A DNA stretch of 64,000 nucleotides from Asterochloris sp. CNOR1. Taxonomy: Eukaryota; Chlorophyta; Trebouxiophyceae; Trebouxiales; Trebouxiaceae. A program made the translations under genes and the position numbers. The stretch covers positions 1,488,001-1,552,000 of the forward strand of contig OZ017756.1 in the NCBI GenBank assembly GCA_963969365.1. The letters run 5' to 3'. Of the stretch, positions 63,990 to 64,000 are shown in pieces (within the stretch, counting starts at the first letter, position 1; each line of letters opens with the position of its first letter). The notes beneath the pieces were generated by a model. That model did no database searches, was not told the origin of the DNA, and saw only the letters and a program-made list of their open reading frames with translations.

Positions 63990-64000
63990 GAGGCAGCAGC

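Overview
The window is nuclear DNA of a green alga. The evidence is a light-harvesting complex stress-related (LHCSR) gene, a plant-type chloroplast ClpR4, a chloroplast-type KAS III, plant-type CASP and XBAT-like proteins, very high intron density (about 110 introns in 64 kb), GC-rich text, and chlorophyte TGTAA poly(A) signals. The intron style (small exons, acceptors almost always TGCAG) fits a trebouxiophyte or related chlorophyte, but the genus cannot be named from this.

Layout from left to right. 0.5-9.8 kb (+): 3' part of a MscS-like mechanosensitive channel with an EF-hand. 10.3-13.8 kb (-): ankyrin-RING E3 ligase of XBAT type. 14.0-17.0 kb (-): GT32/OCH1-like Golgi glycosyltransferase. 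17.4-19.05 kb (-): inactive plastid Clp subunit ClpR4. 19.15-24.0 kb (+): protein with three GRF zinc fingers and two CCHC knuckles. 24.2-32.0 kb (-): the Golgi golgin CASP, 17 exons, 690 aa. 32.1-35.1 kb (-): CDCA7-like zf-4CXXC_R1 protein. 35.4-38.3 kb (+): LHCSR. 39.1-49.1 kb: an accessory-looking island holding an intron-poor unknown gene (+), a Crypton/Ndc10-like recombinase-domain protein (-), and a Crinkler-like nuclease-fold/kinase fusion (+). 49.6-56.0 kb (+): splicing factor RED/IK (SMU2). 57.0-59.9 kb (+): mitochondrial carrier. 60.3-64.0 kb (-): KAS III. Most genes were rebuilt exon by exon, and reading-phase continuity was used to fix splice sites.

The genes do not form one pathway. 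Plastid functions (ClpR4, LHCSR, KAS III), Golgi functions (GT32, CASP) and nuclear functions (CDCA7-like, RED/IK, GRF protein) are interleaved. Pairs of genes share short intergenic gaps: 97 bp divergent for ClpR4/GRF, 286 bp divergent for CDCA7/LHCSR, and 104 bp tandem for CDCA7/CASP.

The most unusual signal is architectural. In gene after gene the introns carry degenerate 'echoes' of the neighbouring exon edge together with its splice site. Copies of an exon's start (with TGCAG acceptor) lie upstream of the exon. Copies of an exon's end (with G|GTGAG-type donor) lie downstream. They are often laddered in two to five copies at 50-300 bp spacing. This suggests that introns here grow by repeated local duplication across splice junctions. 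At least three introns use GC-AG ends, supported by phase and protein continuity.
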